Assembly (NCBI RefSeq): GCF_000737515.1
Contig: NZ_CP006587.1
Span: 2,027,001 to 2,091,000, forward strand
DNA from: Hymenobacter sp. APR13
GTDB lineage: Bacteria; Bacteroidota; Bacteroidia; Cytophagales; Hymenobacteraceae
DNA length: 64,000 nt
Direction: 5' to 3'
The position numbers and the translations under genes are program-made. Position 1 is the stretch's first letter. Every line of letters begins with the position of its first letter. Positions 59,221 through 64,000 of this stretch are shown here, in pieces. The notes under the pieces are model-generated. The model had not been told where the DNA came from and ran no database searches. It saw nothing but the letters and a program-made list of their open reading frames with translations.

Positions 59221-59643
59221 ATGCAAGACTTCTCGACGCCGGCTTTTCCCATTCTCTACCGCCCCGACCTGGATATTCTGGTGGGCCGGTGGCTGGTGGA
59301 AATCAGTCTGGCCGAGGAGGTGAAGCAGAACTACGTGCAGCTGTTTCAGGCCGCCGCCGCCGCCAACTGCCGGTTCTGGCTGCTCGATGCCCGGCGGCGG
59401 TTCCGCACCACCCACGAAATCACCAACTGGGTGAACCAGAACGCGCCCCGGCAGGCGCTGGAGAAGTTGGGCCGCGAAATCCGGGTGGCTTTCCTGCTGG
59501 CGCCACACCAGCTGCTGGCTTCCACCGATTCGCCCCCGTTCCCGACGCTGTTCCACCCGGTTACGGGCCATCCTATGTCGGCCCAATTCACCGACGAGGG
59601 CCAAGCCATCAGCTGGCTGCAGGAAGAGCAGCACCGTATTTGA
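59221..59643 (+). CDS. Hypothetical protein, paralogue of 54468 gene
   Basis: A 140-residue soluble protein with the same architecture as the gene at 54468 (RPDLDILVGRWLVEISLAEEVKQNYVQLFQAAAAANCRFWLLDARRRFRTT, VAFLLAPHQLLAS, FTDEGQAISWLQ). Both end in a short helix with SWLQ or DWLQQ. STAS/SpoIIAA-like fold proposed from strand order only. Nearly leaderless if the TACCTTTG box is its promoter. Function unknown. Confidence 0.78.
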   Translation: MQDFSTPAFPILYRPDLDILVGRWLVEISLAEEVKQNYVQLFQAAAAANCRFWLLDARRRFRTTHEITNWVNQNAPRQALEKLGREIRVAFLLAPHQLLASTDSPPFPTLFHPVTGHPMSAQFTDEGQAISWLQEEQHRI

Positions 59644-59796
59644 CCCGCACCCGACCTGCGACCCATACTACCAACGCGGCTGCTGCCCCTCCCGGGCGGT
59701 GGCCGCGCTGGTGCTTTTCAGACGTAATCGGCTGGCGGCCCGCAACCTTTCCCGGCGCGCCGCGACCTTAGGCGAAGCCTACGCTGATTTTGCTGC

Positions 59797-61899
59797 ATGC
59801 AACACCTTTTTGTTCCTACCCGGGCCGGCGCGGCGGCCCTGCTGCTGGCTCTGGCCGGCTGCGCCACCACCCAGCCCGCCTCCACCAGCACTACGCCCGC
59901 GCCTCCGGCCACGGCGGTTGCCTCCACCACCGGCGGCCGCAGCATCAACCCCCAGGATGTGGACCGCTCGGTGTCGCCGTGCGAGGACTTCTTCCGGTTT
60001 TCGGGCGGCAACTGGCTGAAAAACAACCCCATTCCGGCCTACGCCAGCAGCTGGGCCCCGCGCAACGAGCTCAACGACCGGACCCAGGCCACCCTGCGCC
60101 GCATCCTGGATGATGCCGCCGCCGACCGCGCCGCCACCCCCGGCTCGAACCGCCAGAAAGTGGGCGATTACTACGCCGTCGGCATGGACTCGGTGGGCCT
60201 GGAAAAAGCCGGCCTGACCTACCTCAAGCCCGAGCTGGCCCGCATTGCCGCCGTGAAAGACCGGCCCGGCCTGCTCTCGGAAATTGCCCGCCAGCAGACG
60301 CTGGGCACCGGCGCGTTCTTCCGGGCCGGCGTGAGTCCGGACCGCAAAAACAGCTCGGTGTACGCCGTAAACATGAGCCAGGGCGGCCTGGGTATGCCCG
60401 ATCGGGACCACTACCTCAAGGACGACGCCCGCTCCAAAACCGTGCGCACGGCCTACATCACCTACCTCACCAACACCTTCAAGCTGCTCGGCGACCCGGA
60501 GGCTACGGCCGCGGCCAAAGCCGCCACAGTGGTGCGCGTGGAAACCCGCCTGGCCCGTGCCAGCAAAGACCGGGTGTCGCTGCGCGACCCGTACGCCAGC
60601 TACAACAAGATGACGGTGGCCGAGGCCGACAAGCAGTTCCCGAACCTGCAGCCCTCGGCTTTGCTGAAGCGCAACGGCCTGGGCGCGGCCCAGGAGGTGA
60701 TTGTAGGCCAGCCCGAGTTTTTCCGGGAAGTCAGCGCGGTGCTGAAAGAGGAGCCGCTGCAGGACCTCAAAACCTACCTGAGCTGGCAGCTGGTATCGTC
60801 GGTGCCGGCGGCCCTGCCCCAGGCGTTTAGCGACGAGGCCTTCCGGTTTGCGCAGGTGCAGAGCGGGGCCAAGCAGCAGCCCACCCGCTGGAAACGCATG
60901 CTGGCCGCCACCGACGGCACCCTGGGCGAGGCCTTCGGGCAGCTGTACGTGGATCAGGCGTTTTCGCCCGCTGCCAAGCAGAAGGCCCTCGATATGCTGG
61001 CCAACATCCGCGAGTCGATGGCTGAGCACATCCAGACCAACACCTGGATGAGCGCCGCCACCAAGCAGGAAGCCCTCAAGAAGCTCAGCGCCCTGCGCGT
61101 GAAAATCGGCTACCCCGATAAGTGGAAGGACTATTCGGCGCTGAACATTTCGCGCGAGTCGTACCTGAAAAACGTGCTGGCAGCGCGCCAGTGGGGCTAT
61201 CAGCAGAACGTGAAGAAGTTCGGCGGACCCATTGACCGCACTGAGTGGAGCATGACGCCGCCCACCATCAATGCGTACTACAGCCCGCCGATGAACGAAA
61301 TCGTGTTCCCGGCCGGCTACCTGCAGCCGCCGTTCTTCGACCCCGAAGCCGACGATGCGGTAAACTACGGCGCCATTGGCGGGGTGATGGGCCACGAAAT
61401 GACCCACGGTTTCGACGACTCGGGCCGGCAGTACGACTCGGAAGGCAACCTGCGCGACTGGTGGACGCCGGCCGACGCGGCCGAATTCACGAAGCGCGCC
61501 GCCGTGGTGGGCACCCAGTACTCGGCCTTCTCGCCCCTCGACTCGGTGTACGTGAATGGCAAGCTGACCATGGGCGAAAACCTGGCCGACTTTGCCGGCC
61601 TCACCATTGTATATGCCGCCCTCCAAAAGCAGCTCGACAAGCAGTACGGCAAAGGCAACCGCCCGCTCATCGACGGCTTCACGCCCGAGCAGCGCTTTTT
61701 CCTGAGCTGGGCCCAGCTGCGCCGCCAGAACATCCGCCCCGAAGCCCTGCGCCAGCAAATCCTCACCGACCCCCACTCGCCCGGCCAGTACCGCACCATC
61801 GGCCCCCTCATGAACATGCCCGAGTTCTACCAGGCCTTCGGCTGCACGCCCGGCCAGAAAATGGTTCGCCCGGATGCCGAGCGGGCTGTGATTTGGTAG
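59797..61899 (+). CDS. M13 family metallopeptidase (lipoprotein)
   Basis: A 700-residue neprilysin-like zinc peptidase, exported as a lipoprotein (lipobox ALAGCATT). The N-terminal M13 domain begins SVSPCEDFFRFSGGNW. The catalytic domain has NAYYSPPMNEIVFPAGYLQPPFF, the zinc site GHEMTHGFDDSGRQYD (HExxH), and the downstream glutamate in TMGENLADFAGLTI. The end has PGQYRTIGPLMNMPEFYQAFGC and the common final W. It likely degrades peptides in the periplasm or outside. A tandem paralogue follows across a palindromic element. Confidence 0.95.
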   Translation: MQHLFVPTRAGAAALLLALAGCATTQPASTSTTPAPPATAVASTTGGRSINPQDVDRSVSPCEDFFRFSGGNWLKNNPIPAYASSWAPRNELNDRTQATLRRILDDAAADRAATPGSNRQKVGDYYAVGMDSVGLEKAGLTYLKPELARIAAVKDRPGLLSEIARQQTLGTGAFFRAGVSPDRKNSSVYAVNMSQGGLGMPDRDHYLKDDARSKTVRTAYITYLTNTFKLLGDPEATAAAKAATVVRVETRLARASKDRVSLRDPYASYNKMTVAEADKQFPNLQPSALLKRNGLGAAQEVIVGQPEFFREVSAVLKEEPLQDLKTYLSWQLVSSVPAALPQAFSDEAFRFAQVQSGAKQQPTRWKRMLAATDGTLGEAFGQLYVDQAFSPAAKQKALDMLANIRESMAEHIQTNTWMSAATKQEALKKLSALRVKIGYPDKWKDYSALNISRESYLKNVLAARQWGYQQNVKKFGGPIDRTEWSMTPPTINAYYSPPMNEIVFPAGYLQPPFFDPEADDAVNYGAIGGVMGHEMTHGFDDSGRQYDSEGNLRDWWTPADAAEFTKRAAVVGTQYSAFSPLDSVYVNGKLTMGENLADFAGLTIVYAALQKQLDKQYGKGNRPLIDGFTPEQRFFLSWAQLRRQNIRPEALRQQILTDPHSPGQYRTIGPLMNMPEFYQAFGCTPGQKMVRPDAERAVIW

Positions 61900-61917
61900 C
61901 CGGAAGCCCAGCCAAAA

Positions 61918-62070
61918 AGAACGTCATGCTGAGCGGAGCGAAGCATCTCGCGTGCTGACGTTGTTGAATCGTCGAACGACAACCGCTCCGTAGCTCAGGG
62001 TTTAAACCCTGGGCTAGCAAGGCAACGTCAGCACGCGAGATGCTTCGGCTACGCCTCAGCATGACGTTCT
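61918..62070. repeat. Palindromic intergenic element, copy 5, with nested palindrome
   Basis: Arms 61918-61963 and 62023-62070 share GAACGTCATGCTGAGC and AGCATCTCGCGTGCTGACG with their complements. The loop holds a separate 26-nt palindrome at 61991-62016 (CAGGGTTTAAACCCTG at its centre). The element separates the two M13 genes. Confidence 0.92.
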
Positions 62071-62118
62071 CTTCTTCTCCCAACTTCAACTTCTTCCACA
62101 ACCTCCAATCTTCCACTA
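62071..62118 (+). repeat. Half of a word-repeat arm before the second M13 gene
   Basis: TCTTCTCC, CAACTTCA, ACTTCTTCC, ACAACCTCC, AATCTTCC: a pyrimidine-rich run of 8-9-mers filling the space from palindromic element 5 to the ATG at 62119. No matching left arm is seen before the element. Confidence 0.5.
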
Positions 62119-64000
62119 ATGACCCCACAACGCACCTTCCTGCTCTCCCTGGGCACGGCAGCCGGCCTAGCCCTGGCCGGCTGCGCCGCCAGCACGCCCG
62201 CTACCACCGCCACCACGCCACCTGCTGCTACGCCTGCCACGGCTGATGCTACGGCTACGGCCCAGCTCGGCCCCGTGCTGCCCGGCGTTGGCCTTGATCC
62301 GGCGAACATCGACAAGTCGGTTTCGCCCTGCGACGACTTCTTTCAGTACGCTTCGGGCACCTGGCTGAAGAACAACCCGATTCCGGCCGCCGAGTCGCGC
62401 TGGAGCTCCTGGAACGGGCTCATCAACCAGAACGAGGCCGTGATGCGCCAGATTCTGGAAACCTCGGCCGCCAACAAAACCGCCGCCAAGGGTACCAACC
62501 TCCAGAAAGTGGGCGACTACTACGCCACGGCCATGGACTCGGTGGCAATCGACAAAGCCGGCCTGAAGTACCTGCAGCCGGAGCTGAACCGCATCAACGC
62601 GGTGAAGGACCTGCGCGGGCTGCAAACCGAGCTGGTGCGCGCCCAGCGCCTGCAAACCCGCTCGGTGTTCGGGCTGGGCGTGAACCAGGACCGCAAAAAG
62701 AGCGACGAGTACGCCCTCTACCTCAGCCAGGGCGGTCTGAGCCTGCCCGACCGGGACTATTACCTCAAGGACGACGCCCGCTCGAAAGCCATCCGCACGG
62801 CCTACACCACCTACCTCACCAACACCTTTAAGATGCTGGGCGAGAGCCCGGCCGTGGCCGCCAAAAGCGCCGCCACGGTGCTGCGTCTCGAAACCCGGCT
62901 CGCCAAAGCCAGCAAGGACCGCGTAGCCCTGCGCGACCCCTACGCCAACTACAACAAGATGACGGTGGCCGAGGCTGCCCAGAAATACCCCAACCTGGGT
63001 CTGCCCGTGATGCTGCCCGCATTGGGTCTCAGCTCGGCTAAAGAGGTGATTGTGGGCCAGCCCGAGTTTCTGCAGGAAGCCAGCACCGCCCTCAAGCAGG
63101 AGCCCCTCGGCGACTGGAAAACCTATCTGCGCTGGCACCTCGCCTCGTCGCTGATGTCGGCTTTGCCACAGTCGTTTGGCGATGAGTCGTTCCGGTTCCA
63201 GCAAGTGCTGAGCGGCGCCAAGCAGCAGCAGCCCCGCTGGAAGCGCATGCTCCGCGCTACGGACGGCGCGCTGGGCGAGGCGTTCGGTCAGCTGTACGTA
63301 GACAAGGCCTTCGCGCCCGAAACCAAGGTGAAGGCCCAGCAGATGGTGGCTAACATCAAGGAAGCCATGGGTGAGCATATCCGCGGGCTGGAGTGGATGA
63401 GCGCTGCCACCAAGGAGGAAGCCCTCAAGAAGCTCAACGCCTTCACCGTCAAAATCGGCTACCCCGACAAGTGGAAGGACTATTCGGCCCTCTCGATGAG
63501 CCGCGAATCGTACCTGAAAAACGTGCTGGCCGCCCGCGAGTGGGAGTCGAAGGACAACCTGAGCCGCTACGGCAAGCCGATTGACCGCGAAGTGTGGGGC
63601 ATGACGCCGCCCACGGTGAATGCCTACTACAACTCCTCGCTCAACGAAATCGTGTTTCCGGCCGGCATCATGCAGCCCCCGTTCTTCGACCCCAAGGCCG
63701 ACGACGCGGTGAACTACGGCGGCATGGGCGCGGTTATCGGCCACGAAATCACCCACGGCTTCGACGACCGGGGCCGGCAATCGGATGCCCAGGGCAACCT
63801 GCGCGACTGGTGGACCAAGGAAGACGCGGCCGAATTCACGAAACGCGCCGACATGGTGGGCGCCCAGTACTCGGCCTTCCAGCCCCTGGATTCGGTGTTC
63901 GTGAACGGCAAGCTCACCATGGGCGAAAACCTGGCCGACTTCGGTGGCCTGGCCCTGGCCTACTCAGCCCTCGAAAAAGAGCTGCAGAAGAAGTACGGCA
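62119..64000 (+). CDS. M13 family metallopeptidase, partial (runs off the window)
   Basis: The second neprilysin-like zinc peptidase, open from the ATG at 62119 to the end of the window (about 627 codons), so its last 50-70 residues are missing. Signal peptide and lipobox (LGTAAGLALAGCAAS), then SVSPCDDFFQYASGTWL, MTPPTVNAYYNSSLNEIVFPAG, the zinc site GHEITHGFDDRGRQSD, and LTMGENLADFGGLALAYS. It is clearly homologous throughout to the preceding gene, so the two arose by duplication. It differs in the linker after the lipobox. Confidence 0.95.
   Translation, partial: MTPQRTFLLSLGTAAGLALAGCAASTPATTATTPPAATPATADATATAQLGPVLPGVGLDPANIDKSVSPCDDFFQYASGTWLKNNPIPAAESRWSSWNGLINQNEAVMRQILETSAANKTAAKGTNLQKVGDYYATAMDSVAIDKAGLKYLQPELNRINAVKDLRGLQTELVRAQRLQTRSVFGLGVNQDRKKSDEYALYLSQGGLSLPDRDYYLKDDARSKAIRTAYTTYLTNTFKMLGESPAVAAKSAATVLRLETRLAKASKDRVALRDPYANYNKMTVAEAAQKYPNLGLPVMLPALGLSSAKEVIVGQPEFLQEASTALKQEPLGDWKTYLRWHLASSLMSALPQSFGDESFRFQQVLSGAKQQQPRWKRMLRATDGALGEAFGQLYVDKAFAPETKVKAQQMVANIKEAMGEHIRGLEWMSAATKEEALKKLNAFTVKIGYPDKWKDYSALSMSRESYLKNVLAAREWESKDNLSRYGKPIDREVWGMTPPTVNAYYNSSLNEIVFPAGIMQPPFFDPKADDAVNYGGMGAVIGHEITHGFDDRGRQSDAQGNLRDWWTKEDAAEFTKRADMVGAQYSAFQPLDSVFVNGKLTMGENLADFGGLALAYSALEKELQKKYG

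Noticed and set aside
61985..62022. tRNA-like segment with GTAGCTCAGGG
   Set aside because: The similarity to a D-arm is short; no anticodon arm, T-loop or acceptor stem can be built. It is part of a palindrome.
62167..63780. 537-codon minus-strand frame under the second M13 gene
   Set aside because: Antisense shadow; the plus strand encodes a clear M13 peptidase with HEITH through the whole stretch.

Overview
The window is about 64 kb of GC-rich DNA (roughly 65% GC) from a member of the Bacteroidota, most likely Hymenobacter or a close relative in the Cytophagales. The evidence is the type IX secretion/gliding genes (PorP/SprF-like protein, GldJ), a T9SS type A sorting domain, promoter -7 boxes of the TAnnTTTG type, lack of Shine-Dalgarno sequences, and many lipoproteins of Bacteroidota-only families (DUF6252, DUF6970, DUF4783, DUF4382, DUF6799). 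No tRNA, rRNA, CRISPR array, transposase or intact prophage was seen.

Layout. 1-5.3 kb: MscS channel, radical SAM/SPASM protein, a cysteine-less TlpA-like lipoprotein/secreted protein and RadA, all on the minus strand. 5.5-9.4 kb: a three-gene surface unit (tail-fibre-like protein, Tat-type tail-collar protein, T9SS-sorted protein). 9.5-12.2 kb: a DUF6252 lipoprotein and an ECF sigma factor overlapping a zinc-finger anti-sigma-like protein with CarboxypepD_reg and TonB C-terminal domains. 12.3-18.4 kb: fumarase, GNAT, diacylglycerol kinase, DUF6970, DinB, thioredoxin-like and DUF4382 genes. 18.7-24.5 kb: a large AsmA protein, then porP/sprF-like and gldJ. 24.7-30.7 kb: comF, CMD protein, exonuclease III, an AT-rich orphan gene, an FAD oxidoreductase, a MORN-like protein and a Tll0287-like haem protein. 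30.7-35.8 kb: thrA-thrB-thrC preceded by a previously unmarked threonine-rich leader peptide with attenuator-like hairpins. 36-49 kb: prfA, beta-helix lipoprotein, YjbQ, gpmI, nadC, metal-related lipoproteins, methyltransferase, ZIP-like transporter and a cbpA-cbpM unit. 49-59 kb: RlpA, GH25 lysozyme, VF530, Hsp20, PPK2, SUKH-3, an acyl carrier protein/HlyD-like/Rrf2 cluster with a shared operator, pirin and an old yellow enzyme. 59-64 kb: tandem M13 metallopeptidases, the second running off the end.

The most unusual feature is in the spaces between genes. At least ten gaps hold long hairpins whose arms are imperfect tandem arrays of a 7-9 nt word, with the second arm the reverse complement of the first. 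The word differs from locus to locus, the arms begin at or inside the stop codon of one gene and often end at the start of the next, and they frequently enclose a second hairpin. Separately, five copies of a roughly 100-150 bp palindromic element with GTCAT...ATGAC ends occur; two of these sit nested inside the word-repeat hairpins. I know of no description of the word-repeat hairpins and regard them as the best candidate for something new here.
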